Assembly (NCBI GenBank): GCA_964508865.1
Contig: CAZDVP010000003.1
Span: 1 to 52,582 of the forward strand
Length of the DNA: 52,582 bases
Source of the DNA: UBA3263 sp964508865
GTDB taxonomy: Bacteria; Bacteroidota; Bacteroidia; Bacteroidales; Muribaculaceae
Direction: 5' to 3'
The first letter of the stretch is position 1, and every line of letters begins with the position of its first letter. Under the pieces are notes generated by a model, which was given only the letters and a program-made list of their open reading frames with translations, was not told where the DNA came from and searched no databases. The translations under genes and the position numbers were made by a program. Positions 8,549 to 18,041 of the stretch are shown here, piece by piece.

Positions 8549-10909
8549 TTATCGGATTAGAACGGTTTGTGTATTTGAGCCTTGACGGCGAATGTAGAGT
8601 CCGGATTTGGGATTGAGCACGCGGCGACCGCCCAGGTCGTAGTATTCCGCGTTGGCTTCGGCGGCATCGACTTCATCGATGGCCGAGGAGGAGGCGGTTG
8701 TGAACTGCAGCTGGGGAGTGCCTTCGAAATAAACATAGGAGCCCGAAGCCTGATAGCCGCCGAAGAAGTAATATTTCGTGTCTTCCTTGAGCACCTTGGC
8801 GAAATCGGGGTCGGTAACGGTCATGGTCAGGGTTTCGCCCTCGGCGATTTCAACATCGGTTGTGCGGCTCCAGGCGGTTGTGGTTGCCGAAGCGTTTTTG
8901 CTGATCAGCATCAGAACCGGGCCTTTATAGGCGGCGTTGAGGGCGGTCATCTTCACCACGAAGGTCAGCTCGTCGAGCTTGTTGTTGGTGCAAACAATCT
9001 CGCCGGCGATTTTTGCCTCGGGGCTCGAAACGGTTACGGTGCGGGTCGGGGAAACGGCAACGCCGTCGGCCAGCGCGAAACCGATTGTGTAGCTGCCGGG
9101 GGCAACTGTTCCGTCGGCCAGGGTGGATGTGACGCTCACTTCGGTTGCTTTGCCGGCGGCAACGTTGGCGGTTTGGGTGGCCAGGGTTGCAACCTTGGTT
9201 GTGGTTCCGGTTTTGTAGAGGTTCAGTTCAACAGTGCCTTTATAGAGGTCGGCAGTGGTGTTGGCCAGAGTTACCGAAGCAGTGAACTCCGAGCCGACCG
9301 TCAGTTTGGAGGGGAGGTTTTCGCTGATGAGCGAAATCACGCCCTTGGCCGGTTCAACATAGTCGGAAAAGGTTACCTTGCTGCCGCTCACGACCGCAGT
9401 TTTGCGCCAGGGAGTTGACACGTCGGCATAAACATCATAGACTTCGTCGCCGGTCTCGCGGGTCACGCAAAGCTGAACCGTGTAGCTGCCTTCCGGCAGA
9501 TTGCCGGCAAGGGCGAACGGGAATTCGGTGTAGCCATAGAGAGGCTGGAGGTTATCGATCGGGCCAACGAACTGGCTATAGTAGACCTGGCCCACAGACG
9601 AGGTGAACTTCAGAGCCATATAGGCGCCCGAAACCTCGAAGGGCGAGTAGTTGCAAATAAAACCACCGGCGCCGAACGAAATGGTGCCCTGGCCCTTGGT
9701 TGTTACCTGCGAGGGAAGTACCATTCCGGAGCCCAAGATGCAGAAGGTCAGCGGAGCTTCATCGACAGTGGTTGTGCGACCCGGCTTCATGCCGAACAGT
9801 GCGCTGCAGCCGTCGCTATAGCCGCCGCCGGAGCCACCGATGCCCTGCTGGCCGTCGGGGTCGAGAGCGGTTAGCAGGAAGTAGCCGTCGAGGGCGCCGC
9901 CCCAGCCCCAGTTGAGGTGGAAGAAGCCGTCGGAACGATAGCCGTCTACAACAAAGGCGTGGCCGACTTTTTCGGCGGTGTTCTGGCCGTCGTAGTAAAC
10001 CGGACGGCCGGCAGCGAGTTCGTCGTAGACCATTTTCTGCCAGTCGGCCAGCGCGAACCATTCGCGGCGCATCAAGCGCATGGAGTAGTCATAATCGAAA
10101 TTGCGAATAAGACCGGCAACACAATAGATACTCTGGGTGCCGGAGCCTTCGGTGCCGTAGTTCATGTCGGAAGCATAGCCAATGGCCTTCATCAGACCCG
10201 ACACTGCAGTGCGCTGCGCGGAAGTGGTCGAGCCCTTGTAGGAGTCGAGCATGTTGCTCCAGTTCAAGGTAGTGGTATTGAAGTTCATCGACAGTTTTTT
10301 GCCTCCGTTTTCCCAGGTGTAGGAGTATGTGCCTCCCGAGCAATTTTCGGGATACTCAAAAGTTTTCAGCACCTGGGCCATTGCGGTTGCCACGCAGCCG
10401 GTGTAGGTTCGCTTGCCGTTCATCAGCGGAGCGTTGTCGTTATAGGGAGCATCCTGATTCCAGGTTGTTTTGCAAATCGGCGTAATCGGGCTGAAATCCG
10501 CGCGCGACGAAGGGGTAGTTTTTGCAGCAATCACATCGCCGGCACGCAGGGCGCGGATTTCTTCGGCGTAGAGATTGAGCATGCAAAGCATCGTTTCGGG
10601 CAGTTCGCCGCCTTCAACATAATTTTCGGAATATCCGAGCAGAGGGGAGGTTTCGGAGTCGGCCGAGGCTACCACCATGCCGCTTGCGGTCGAGGCAAAC
10701 ACGTAGAGTTCGGGAGCTTCAGCGGCCTGAGCAATGGTAATCAGCGGCTCGGCGTTGGCCAGCGAGCGGGCGGCAGCCTTGCGGGCAGGCGAAACGCTTG
10801 CAGGCAGCTGCTCGGCGGCGCGGGTAAGCGCGGCCGAGGGCGAAAGTACTTCGGCCGAGGCGGCCAGGGCAGCCAGCAGGAGCGCCGGCAGGAGAAATAG
10901 TTTTTTCAT
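8549..10909 (-). CDS. secreted C10 family (streptopain-like) cysteine protease, copy 3
   Basis: 786 residues counted from the ATG at 10909, chosen because it begins a clear signal peptide (MKKLFLLPALLLAALAASA); the frame stays open upstream, but that part runs antisense-like within the symporter gene and has no signal. Prodomain about 20-140; peptidase domain with Cys172 (TGCVATAMAQ) and His317 (GHAFVVDGY) and NWGWGG; then beta-rich modules and the tail YYDLGGRRVLNPKSG, slightly longer than in the other copies. It lies 22 bp after the symporter stop with no promoter box visible in the gap, so it is probably read through from that gene. Confidence 0.93.
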   Translation of the reverse strand: MKKLFLLPALLLAALAASAEVLSPSAALTRAAEQLPASVSPARKAAARSLANAEPLITIAQAAEAPELYVFASTASGMVVASADSETSPLLGYSENYVEGGELPETMLCMLNLYAEEIRALRAGDVIAAKTTPSSRADFSPITPICKTTWNQDAPYNDNAPLMNGKRTYTGCVATAMAQVLKTFEYPENCSGGTYSYTWENGGKKLSMNFNTTTLNWSNMLDSYKGSTTSAQRTAVSGLMKAIGYASDMNYGTEGSGTQSIYCVAGLIRNFDYDYSMRLMRREWFALADWQKMVYDELAAGRPVYYDGQNTAEKVGHAFVVDGYRSDGFFHLNWGWGGALDGYFLLTALDPDGQQGIGGSGGGYSDGCSALFGMKPGRTTTVDEAPLTFCILGSGMVLPSQVTTKGQGTISFGAGGFICNYSPFEVSGAYMALKFTSSVGQVYYSQFVGPIDNLQPLYGYTEFPFALAGNLPEGSYTVQLCVTRETGDEVYDVYADVSTPWRKTAVVSGSKVTFSDYVEPAKGVISLISENLPSKLTVGSEFTASVTLANTTADLYKGTVELNLYKTGTTTKVATLATQTANVAAGKATEVSVTSTLADGTVAPGSYTIGFALADGVAVSPTRTVTVSSPEAKIAGEIVCTNNKLDELTFVVKMTALNAAYKGPVLMLISKNASATTTAWSRTTDVEIAEGETLTMTVTDPDFAKVLKEDTKYYFFGGYQASGSYVYFEGTPQLQFTTASSSAIDEVDAAEANAEYYDLGGRRVLNPKSGLYIRRQGSNTQTVLIR

Positions 10910-10931
10910 ATACAATTGTGCGCGTTTATTT

Positions 10932-12749
10932 TCAAGCGGAAAGTTTGGTTTGCGAATCGCGGATCGTGTCAACAACGTTGATGATATAGTCGCCCACTTT
11001 TTCCAGGTCGGCAACGGCATCCATATAGAATATACCGGCCTGATAATCATAGAGGCCGTTGTTGATATTCTCAACGTTCTTTGCACGCAGCTGATTGCGC
11101 AGGTTGTTGATTTCGCGTTCTTTATTATATGCGTTGAGCAGCTGCTCCTCGCGAACGTTTTCAATATTGTCAAGCATGGTAATCATGCCGTTCATGGCTT
11201 CGGAAACCAGAACGAACATCGAGTCGATGTTGTCCTTGATCAGGTCGGAGAAGTGAACGTTGACTTCCTGCTTGCGCGAGAGCACGCGGCCGAAGTTATT
11301 GCAGCTGTCGGCAATCGATTCGATTTCGGAATTGATGTTAAACAGCGAGGTAACGCGCAGCTTGCCGTGGTTCGACAGGCGGCCCTGTGCGGTGCGGTTC
11401 AAAAAGCCGGCAATTTCGCGTTCCATGCGGTCGCTGATATCCTCATATTTTCCCAGGCGCGAATAGAGTTGGTTGAACTCCTTGGGCTTGGCATTGACCT
11501 GAAGCAGCTGCTGAGCCATTCCGAGCATACGGTCAACGCGCTGGGCAAACACCGCGATTTCCTTTTCTACCTGAACGATATTGAGTTCGGAAGCGCTGAC
11601 GCGGTTCGAGCCGATATATTTGAGCGAGAATTCCTCGTCCTGGTTCTTGGACGGTATAATGTATTCAACGGCTTTCACGTAGAGACCTGTAACCCAAATC
11701 ATTATAGAGCCATTGATGAGCTTATATACAGTCTGGAAGAGCGACATACCAAAGCTCACTGCCACCTGCATGGCAGCAATCTGCTTGACAACATGGTGGC
11801 CCGCAGGCAATGAGTTATCGAACAGATGGTTATAAACATCAGGTTCGGTTTCGGCTATATGCGTTACGTAATAGTAGAGCTGCGTTGGGTCGCTCTGACC
11901 GATCTGACCGATAAGCCATTCAATCATATGAACGAACGGGAAGAACAACGGCAGCAGCCAAAACAAGCCCAACACGTTGAAAAGCACGTGGCCTAAAGCG
12001 GTTCGCTTGGCGCCGACGTTACCGCTGAGCGAGGCAAGAACCGGAGTGATACAGGTTCCCAAGTTGGCACCTAAAACCAGCGCGCAGGCCAGGTCGAAAG
12101 TAACCCAACCCTTGGCACACATAATCAAAGCGATGGCAAACGTTGCGGCCGAGGATTGAATAACCATTGTGAGCAAGCAGCCGACCAGGGCAAAAATCAA
12201 AACGGAGCCGAAGCCGCTGTGGGTGTACTGCTGCAGGAACGCAAACATTTCCGGATTGGCCTGAAGGTCGGGAACGTAGGTCGAAATCATGTCCAGGCCC
12301 ATAAACAGGAAGGCAAAACCGATGAAGAATTCGCCCAGGCTCTTGTTGCGGCTCGACGATGAGAACATCAGCGGAACGGCAACCCCTATCAGAGGAAGCA
12401 TGAAGGCCGACATGTTAATCTTGAATCCAAACATGGAAATAACCCAGTAGGTGAAGGTAGTGCCCACGTTTGCGCCAAATATAACCGCCATGGCTTGCGA
12501 AAGGGTCATCAATCCGGAATTCACGAAGCTGACAACCATTACCGTGGAGGCTGAAGATGATTGCAGCAAAGCCGTGAGCAATATGCCGGTAATCATTCCG
12601 CTGAAACGGTTGCGGGTCATAACCGACAGGATGTTGCGCAGGCGGTCGCCGGCCACTTTCTGGAGGCCTTCGCTCATCACCTTCATGCCATAAAGGAACA
12701 GGCACACCGCGCCAAGCAGGCACAGGAAGTCAAGAATGCTATAGCTCAT
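10932..12749 (-). CDS. Na/phosphate cotransporter family protein with PhoU-like domain
   Basis: 605 residues. The N-terminal 350 residues are membrane-spanning with the inverted repeat typical of the Na/Pi (NptA/YjbB) family: QSSSAS at 63-68 and QSSAA at 198-202. The C-terminal part (about 365-600) is soluble and helical, like PhoU. It probably couples sodium to phosphate movement across the inner membrane; direction and substrate are inferred from the family. A good promoter (TTTG, 20 bp, TAAATTTG) sits 30-60 bp upstream. It heads the minus-strand group containing the three C10 proteases, an unexpected pairing that could place the proteases under a phosphate-related promoter. Confidence 0.92.
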   Translation of the reverse strand: MSYSILDFLCLLGAVCLFLYGMKVMSEGLQKVAGDRLRNILSVMTRNRFSGMITGILLTALLQSSSASTVMVVSFVNSGLMTLSQAMAVIFGANVGTTFTYWVISMFGFKINMSAFMLPLIGVAVPLMFSSSSRNKSLGEFFIGFAFLFMGLDMISTYVPDLQANPEMFAFLQQYTHSGFGSVLIFALVGCLLTMVIQSSAATFAIALIMCAKGWVTFDLACALVLGANLGTCITPVLASLSGNVGAKRTALGHVLFNVLGLFWLLPLFFPFVHMIEWLIGQIGQSDPTQLYYYVTHIAETEPDVYNHLFDNSLPAGHHVVKQIAAMQVAVSFGMSLFQTVYKLINGSIMIWVTGLYVKAVEYIIPSKNQDEEFSLKYIGSNRVSASELNIVQVEKEIAVFAQRVDRMLGMAQQLLQVNAKPKEFNQLYSRLGKYEDISDRMEREIAGFLNRTAQGRLSNHGKLRVTSLFNINSEIESIADSCNNFGRVLSRKQEVNVHFSDLIKDNIDSMFVLVSEAMNGMITMLDNIENVREEQLLNAYNKEREINNLRNQLRAKNVENINNGLYDYQAGIFYMDAVADLEKVGDYIINVVDTIRDSQTKLSA

Positions 12750-12780
12750 AGTTGCTATCAGTAGGGTTACTTTTCGCCCA

Positions 12781-12812
12781 CAAATTTAATAAACATTACG
12801 CAATTTCCCAAA
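12781..12812 (-). promoter_or_regulatory. promoter of the symporter/C10 protease operon
   Basis: On the minus strand TTTG (12812-12809) is followed after 20 bp by TAAATTTG (12788-12781), an exact fit to the Bacteroidetes -33/-7 pattern. Transcription would start near 12777, leaving a leader of about 28 bases. Confidence 0.75.
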
Positions 12813-12819
12813 AAATCCT

Positions 12820-12827
12820 TAACTTTG
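12820..12827 (+). promoter_or_regulatory. -7 box of the flavodoxin-fold reductase gene
   Basis: TAACTTTG matches TAnnTTTG, 27 bp before the ATG at 12855. The -33 element is weak (TTAC at 12796-12799). It is back to back with the symporter promoter; the two overlap in their upstream regions. Confidence 0.6.
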
Positions 12828-12854
12828 CCCTATAAATATTTATCTGATTCAACC

Positions 12855-13499
12855 ATGAAAGTACTTCTTATCAACGGGAGTCCACACTCCAACGGCAACA
12901 CCGCAAACGCCCTCAACTATATGGCCGAAGCTCTGCAAGCCAACGGCTTAGAAACCGAAATTCTCTGGATTGGAAACAAGCCGGTTCAGGGCTGCATCGG
13001 CTGCTACAAATGCGCCGAACTGGGCCGCTGCATCTTCACCGACGACCTCTATGAGCGCACGCGCAAGGCCCTGGAGAGCGCCGACGCCCTGATTGTTGGC
13101 TCGCCGACCTACTATGCGGGTCCCGCCGGCTCGCTCTGCGCCCTGCTCGACCGAGTGTTCTACTCGTGCGGCCCGCTGCTCCGCGGCAAACCCGCCGCAG
13201 CAATTGCCATTGCCCGCCGCGGAGGCGCAACGACCACCTACGACCGCCTGAACAAATACTTCCAGATAATGGGTATGCCTATGCCCAACTCGCAATACTG
13301 GAACCTGGTTTACGGACGCAAGCCGGGCGAGGCGCTCTTCGACGCCGAAGGCCTGCAAACGCTCCGCAACCTCGCGGCCAACATGGCCTGGATGCTCAAC
13401 GCCATGGCGGCATCGCCCACTCCCTGGCCCGAACGCGAACCCTGGCAACCCACCCACTTCATCCGCCCCGACCTCACCTCCCCAACCAACTCCGACTAA
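12855..13499 (+). CDS. NADPH-dependent FMN reductase / flavodoxin-fold oxidoreductase
   Basis: 214 residues from the ATG at 12855, chosen because the flavodoxin fold begins at once (MKVLLINGSPHSNGNT) and a promoter box lies just upstream. The GSPHSNGNT loop binds the FMN phosphate. A Cys-rich segment GCIGCYKCAELGRC at about 46-59 is typical of the iron-sulfur-flavoprotein-like/multimeric flavodoxin group, and GSPTYYAG lies near 87. It probably reduces a small quinone, nitro or azo compound with NAD(P)H in the cytoplasm; the substrate is unknown. It appears to be a single-gene unit. Confidence 0.88.
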   Translation: MKVLLINGSPHSNGNTANALNYMAEALQANGLETEILWIGNKPVQGCIGCYKCAELGRCIFTDDLYERTRKALESADALIVGSPTYYAGPAGSLCALLDRVFYSCGPLLRGKPAAAIAIARRGGATTTYDRLNKYFQIMGMPMPNSQYWNLVYGRKPGEALFDAEGLQTLRNLAANMAWMLNAMAASPTPWPEREPWQPTHFIRPDLTSPTNSD

Positions 13500-13540
13500 A
13501 ATTTAAGGGCTAAGGATTAGGAATTTAGAAAATTTTTGTG

Positions 13541-13548
13541 TAATTTTG
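13541..13548 (+). promoter_or_regulatory. -7 box of the large secreted protein gene
   Basis: TAATTTTG fits TAnnTTTG and is preceded at 20 bp by TTAG (13517-13520), a near -33 element. The ATG is 46 bp downstream, giving a leader of roughly 40 bases. Confidence 0.6.
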
Positions 13549-13593
13549 CCAACGAAATTACAAATCTATTATTCACAATCTAAGCTCCCTTTT

Positions 13594-16500
13594 ATGAAAA
13601 AGATTCTTTCCGCGCTATTGGGCCTGGCAATAAGCCTGGCCTGGAGCGGCGCATCAGCAGGCGTTCCTGACCAACGCACCGCGAGCTCCGGTCCCGCACC
13701 TGCGAAAATGATTCAGAGCGTCGAGGTCAAGAAAAGCCTTCGCCGCTCAAAACCGCGTATTGCCGGCGACTTCCGCCGCCCGGCCCGCCGCGCAGCTGTT
13801 CGCAAGGCCCCCTCGGCCAACCCGACAATCTACGCGAGCATTTTCGACACCGCGCCCGCCGAAGGCACCGGCATCTATTCGCTGACACCGGCCGAATATG
13901 GCTTCACCGCCGTTAAGACCGGCAACGACCTGAACTCCTATGGCGGCGCCACTTATGCCAATGGTGTGCTTTATAACATCACCGGCTCGGGCACCGGCAA
14001 TACCTGGCGTACCAGCGACTGGGCACACACTTCCGGCCCGATCGACACGGATGTTGAATGCCGCGCCATGGCCGCCGACCCCTCAACCGGCACAGTCTAC
14101 GGCGTTGTTGAATCCGCCTCCGGTTTTGACTTCATCACCATCAATCCGGCCGATTTCAGCCAGACGTCGACAATCTGCACCTATAGCAGCGCCCTGGAAT
14201 TCACCTGCCTGTTCTTTGACCTTAAGAACAATCTCTATGGCATCGACGGCGGCACCATGCTCTATCAGATCAACAAGAACACTGGCGTAACCTCAGTTAT
14301 CGGCCGCACCGGTATTGAATGTTACTGGGGCGCCGGCGCGGTTGTTGACCCCGAAAGCGGCGTATGCTTCGTGGCCGCCGACGATTTCACCTGCGCGCTC
14401 TATGAGCTCGACCTGGAAACCGCGCAGTCCTCGCTGATATATGAATTCGACGATGAAGAAGAGGTTAACTGCCTGTTCATCCTGCCGAAGAATTCAAACA
14501 CCCAGACTCCCGCCGCGGCCGAATCGCTCACGGCTTCGTTCCCCGAAGGCACGCTTACAGGTTCGCTCGAATGGACAGCGCCGTCGACCACCTCGGCCGG
14601 CACCGCAGGCTCGGGCTCACTGGCCTACTCGCTCAAGTGCAACGGCGAGGAAATCGCTTCGGGCGCAGCCGAATGGGGCGCCAAGCAGTCGGCGAGCTAC
14701 ACTGCCGCCAAAGCCGGCACCCACGCCTTCACCCTGACCTTCAGCAACGACCAGGGCGAATCGAACCCGACTTCGGCAACGCTCTGGATTGGCCACGACC
14801 TGCCCAACGCAGTTACCGAAGCCAAAGTTGTTCGCTCCGGCTCGGAGAACACCATCAGCTGGAAAGCCTCGGTTGGCGGCTGCCACGGCGGCTATGTTGA
14901 CCCGGCTCAGGTGACCTACAAGGTGACCCGCCAGCCCGACGGCACCGTTGTTGCCGCTTCCAGCGCCGAAACAACGGTTATTGACCAGCTGCCCGACGGC
15001 AACTCGCCGATTCTCTACAGCTACGACATAACTCCGCTCTATCAGGGCGCCGAGGCCGAAACGGCCCATACCGGTCAGGTTATGGTCGGCGCGCTCTATT
15101 ATAACCCCTTCGACACCAAAGAGCAGTTCAACGAGTGGGAATCCACAACGTTGCAGAACAACCCGATGTATGACATTCCGGTTTGGGAATACAGCTCGTG
15201 GCACAAAGCCGCTTCGGTCAGCGACTGCGAAGTGACTGCCGTTGCCGCCTGGCTCACCTCGCCGGCAGTTACCCTCGAAGCCGGTAAGGCCTACAAACTG
15301 AGCTTCGAAACGTGGTGTTCCAACTCCAGCTACGACGAGCAGCTTTCGGTCTATATCTCCACCAGCAAAAAAGCCGCCGACATTTCCAAAGGCACTCCGA
15401 TTATCGACAAGATGACCGTTAACAACGAAAGCTCCAACAAAAAGACCACCGAAGTGGTGTTCACTCCCGAAACCTCGGGCACATACTACCTGGCTTTCAA
15501 CGGCTGCTCGCAACCCGACCTGGGCACGCTCTATCTCGACAACGTTCTGTTCTATTCCGTTCCGGTTATTCCGCTGCCCGCAGCGCCCACGATTTCGTGT
15601 GAAGTTATGTTCGGTTCTTTGCTCATGGTCACCGCAACTACTCCGGCGGTCGACGTTGACGGCAACGAGCTAACCTCGCTGACCAAGCTGGTGGTCAAAC
15701 GCGACGACGAAGTTATCTATACCGTCGACGAGCCCGAAATCGACTACTCCTATAACTTCATGAACTCCCTGCCCGGCGACGGCACCTTTACCTACTCCGC
15801 CGTGGTTTACAGCGAAGCCGGCGCTTCCGCTCCGGGCACCACGGTGGTTTCCACCCTCGCCGCAGGCAAGCCCCGCAGCGCCACCAACCTCAAAACCGTT
15901 GAGGAGGGCAACTCGGGCATGATTACCCTGAGCTGGGATGCTCCCACAACCGACATCAACAACCTGCCCATTAAAGAAGGCACGCTGACTTTCGACGTTT
16001 ATACCGAAGGCGCCTCCGAACCCATCTTCACCGACCTGACCGAAACCTCCAAAACCTGGCAGGCCGTTGAACCTGACCAACAGGAGTTCCTTTCGTTCTA
16101 CGTAATCGCCAAAAACGAAGCCGGCAGCAGCAGCCGCTCCAATGCTTCGACCCCGGCCGCGTTCGGCGCACCCTATCAGATGCCGTTCTGCGAATCGTTT
16201 GCCGGCATGGAACTTTCGAAAGCCTGGAGTTTCTATAACCCCGACGACTACAGCGAAGGCCAGTGGCTGCTCATCGCATCATCTGAAACCCCGCAGGCCG
16301 ATCCGGTCGACGGCGACGGCGGCATGCTCGCCTTTACCGGCGAATTCCTCGACGACACCGCCTGGGCCACATCCGGCAAGATTGACCTGACCGGCAGCGA
16401 AGACCCGAAGCTTTCGTTCTACTACTTCGCGCAGAACAGCACTGAGGGTAAGGACCAGCTCGACGTTTGCGTCAGCGACGGCACCGGCTACAAGAAGCTC

Positions 16501-17928
16501 GACTCCTTTACCATGCGCGACCTGATGGTCAACGGCTGGCAGAAGCGCGAAGTCGACCTGTCCGCCTATGCCGACAAGACCATTTCGCTGCGCCTGATCG
16601 GCAACTCGTTCCGCACCGAAAACTTTATGCTCATCGACAAAATCGAAATCTCATCGGCCAAGAGCGACCTGGCTGTTGCCACCTTCGCCGCTCAGACCTC
16701 GGTTGTTCTCGGCAAGTCGTTCAGCATTGAGGCCGTAGTGACCAATAACTCCTCGAAACCGGCCGCCGACTATAGCGTGGCTCTCTACCGCAACGGCGAA
16801 AAGGTTGAAACCGAAAGCGGCTATCCGCTCGAAGCAGGCCAGCAGGCTCCCTTCATCTTCGACCAGACTCCCGATGCAACCTGGCCCGAAAGCGCAACCT
16901 ACAAGGTTGAAGTTATCTATGCTGCCGACCAGGTTCCCGAAAACAACATCTCCGACGAAACCACGGTTGAAATTATCCACAACGACTACCCCGGAGTGGC
17001 CACCGTTGCCGCCTCCTACACCGACCAGTCTCAAAGCGCCGTTGAGGTCAAATGGAGCGCCCCCGACCGCACCTCGCTGCCCGCAACCCAATGGACTGAA
17101 CGCTTCGAGTTCCTGACTCCGTTTGAAATCAACCCGCAGTGCGACTGGACTTTCGTTGACGGCGACGGCGCAGAAACCTACAGTTCGAGCAACTATCCCT
17201 ACCCCAATATGGGTTCGCCAAAGTCGTTCGTAGCTTTCGACGCCACCCGCTTCAACGCGACCTATCTGGCCAACTCCGGCTCGCAATACATGGCCAGCGT
17301 CGACGCCATTGAAAAGCCCACCGACGACTGGATGATTTCGCCCGAGCTCTCAGGCCAGGCGCAGACCATCAGCTTCTATGCCCGCTCATATAGCGACACC
17401 TACGGCCTGGAAAAATTCGAAATCCTCGCCTCGAATACCGGCACCGCCGTTGGCGACTTCACGGCCGTTGCGCGCCATGAAAACGTGCCCGTTGAATGGA
17501 CTGCCTATGAAGCCGCGCTGCCCGAAGGCACCAAGTATTTTGCCATTCGCTGCGTGAGCGTCAACGTGTTCAGCTTCTTTGTCGACGACGTCAGCTTCAT
17601 TCCGGCCGTTAACCCGGCATCGAAGTTCGGCATTTTGGGCTACAACGTTTACCGCGACGGCGTTCGCATGAACGACCAGCCTCTGAACGCCGTGTCGTTT
17701 ACCGACTACGCTCTGCCCGCCGCCACTCCCCACTATTCCGTCAGCGTTGTTTATGACCACGGCGAATCGCCTCTGAGCCTGGAGGTTGAACCGGTCCAGA
17801 CCGGAATTTCGGAAATCACCGCCGGCAGCGACGACGCTGCTGAGACCTTCGACCTGCTCGGCCGCCGCGTAACTGCCCCGCGCCGTGGCATCTACATTCA
17901 GAACGGCCAAAAGATTCAAATTCGCTGA
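13594..17928 (+). CDS. large secreted multidomain protein (FnIII, choice-of-anchor J, CARDB-like modules)
   Basis: 1444 residues from the ATG at 13594, chosen for the signal peptide MKKILSALLGLAISLAWSG. Approximate order: propeller-like repeats (80-300), fibronectin III-like modules (300-500), a choice-of-anchor J/MAM-like jelly roll (503-659), more FnIII modules (660-860), a second jelly roll (862-1019), a CARDB-like module (1023-1127), a third jelly roll (1168-1336), and the tail FDLLGRRVTAPRRGIYI (about 1417-1444). No enzyme motif was seen; it is likely a surface adhesin or binding protein. The tail is the same type as in the C10 proteases, suggesting one common export or anchoring route. 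It has its own promoter and a strong terminator. Confidence 0.85.
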   Translation: MKKILSALLGLAISLAWSGASAGVPDQRTASSGPAPAKMIQSVEVKKSLRRSKPRIAGDFRRPARRAAVRKAPSANPTIYASIFDTAPAEGTGIYSLTPAEYGFTAVKTGNDLNSYGGATYANGVLYNITGSGTGNTWRTSDWAHTSGPIDTDVECRAMAADPSTGTVYGVVESASGFDFITINPADFSQTSTICTYSSALEFTCLFFDLKNNLYGIDGGTMLYQINKNTGVTSVIGRTGIECYWGAGAVVDPESGVCFVAADDFTCALYELDLETAQSSLIYEFDDEEEVNCLFILPKNSNTQTPAAAESLTASFPEGTLTGSLEWTAPSTTSAGTAGSGSLAYSLKCNGEEIASGAAEWGAKQSASYTAAKAGTHAFTLTFSNDQGESNPTSATLWIGHDLPNAVTEAKVVRSGSENTISWKASVGGCHGGYVDPAQVTYKVTRQPDGTVVAASSAETTVIDQLPDGNSPILYSYDITPLYQGAEAETAHTGQVMVGALYYNPFDTKEQFNEWESTTLQNNPMYDIPVWEYSSWHKAASVSDCEVTAVAAWLTSPAVTLEAGKAYKLSFETWCSNSSYDEQLSVYISTSKKAADISKGTPIIDKMTVNNESSNKKTTEVVFTPETSGTYYLAFNGCSQPDLGTLYLDNVLFYSVPVIPLPAAPTISCEVMFGSLLMVTATTPAVDVDGNELTSLTKLVVKRDDEVIYTVDEPEIDYSYNFMNSLPGDGTFTYSAVVYSEAGASAPGTTVVSTLAAGKPRSATNLKTVEEGNSGMITLSWDAPTTDINNLPIKEGTLTFDVYTEGASEPIFTDLTETSKTWQAVEPDQQEFLSFYVIAKNEAGSSSRSNASTPAAFGAPYQMPFCESFAGMELSKAWSFYNPDDYSEGQWLLIASSETPQADPVDGDGGMLAFTGEFLDDTAWATSGKIDLTGSEDPKLSFYYFAQNSTEGKDQLDVCVSDGTGYKKLDSFTMRDLMVNGWQKREVDLSAYADKTISLRLIGNSFRTENFMLIDKIEISSAKSDLAVATFAAQTSVVLGKSFSIEAVVTNNSSKPAADYSVALYRNGEKVETESGYPLEAGQQAPFIFDQTPDATWPESATYKVEVIYAADQVPENNISDETTVEIIHNDYPGVATVAASYTDQSQSAVEVKWSAPDRTSLPATQWTERFEFLTPFEINPQCDWTFVDGDGAETYSSSNYPYPNMGSPKSFVAFDATRFNATYLANSGSQYMASVDAIEKPTDDWMISPELSGQAQTISFYARSYSDTYGLEKFEILASNTGTAVGDFTAVARHENVPVEWTAYEAALPEGTKYFAIRCVSVNVFSFFVDDVSFIPAVNPASKFGILGYNVYRDGVRMNDQPLNAVSFTDYALPAATPHYSVSVVYDHGESPLSLEVEPVQTGISEITAGSDDAAETFDLLGRRVTAPRRGIYIQNGQKIQIR

Positions 17929-17951
17929 AGAATTAGTAATTAGTAATTATG

Positions 17952-17981
17952 AGCGCGCCCGTCGATGGGCGCGCTTTTTTT
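17952..17981 (+). terminator. rho-independent terminator
   Basis: A 9-bp perfect stem AGCGCGCCC / GGGCGCGCT with a six-base loop, followed by a run of seven T (17975-17981), 24 bp after the stop of the large secreted protein. Confidence 0.9.
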
Positions 17982-18014
17982 AGCGGTTGTGAGGAGACTT
18001 TCGGAAATTTTTTG

Positions 18015-18022
18015 TAAATTTG
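18015..18022 (+). promoter_or_regulatory. -7 box of the coiled-coil / dpp4 / miaA operon
   Basis: TAAATTTG matches TAnnTTTG, 20 bp before the ATG at 18042. The -33 element is poor (TTG at 17987-17989, spacing 25). The preceding terminator supports a new transcription unit here. Confidence 0.55.
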
Positions 18023-18041
18023 TGGCTTAAATTTCATCACC

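Noticed and set aside
10910..11173. 88-residue N-terminal extension of the third C10 protease
   Set aside because: It lies antiparallel-frame within the end of the symporter gene, has no signal peptide, and the ATG at 10909 starts a perfect one.
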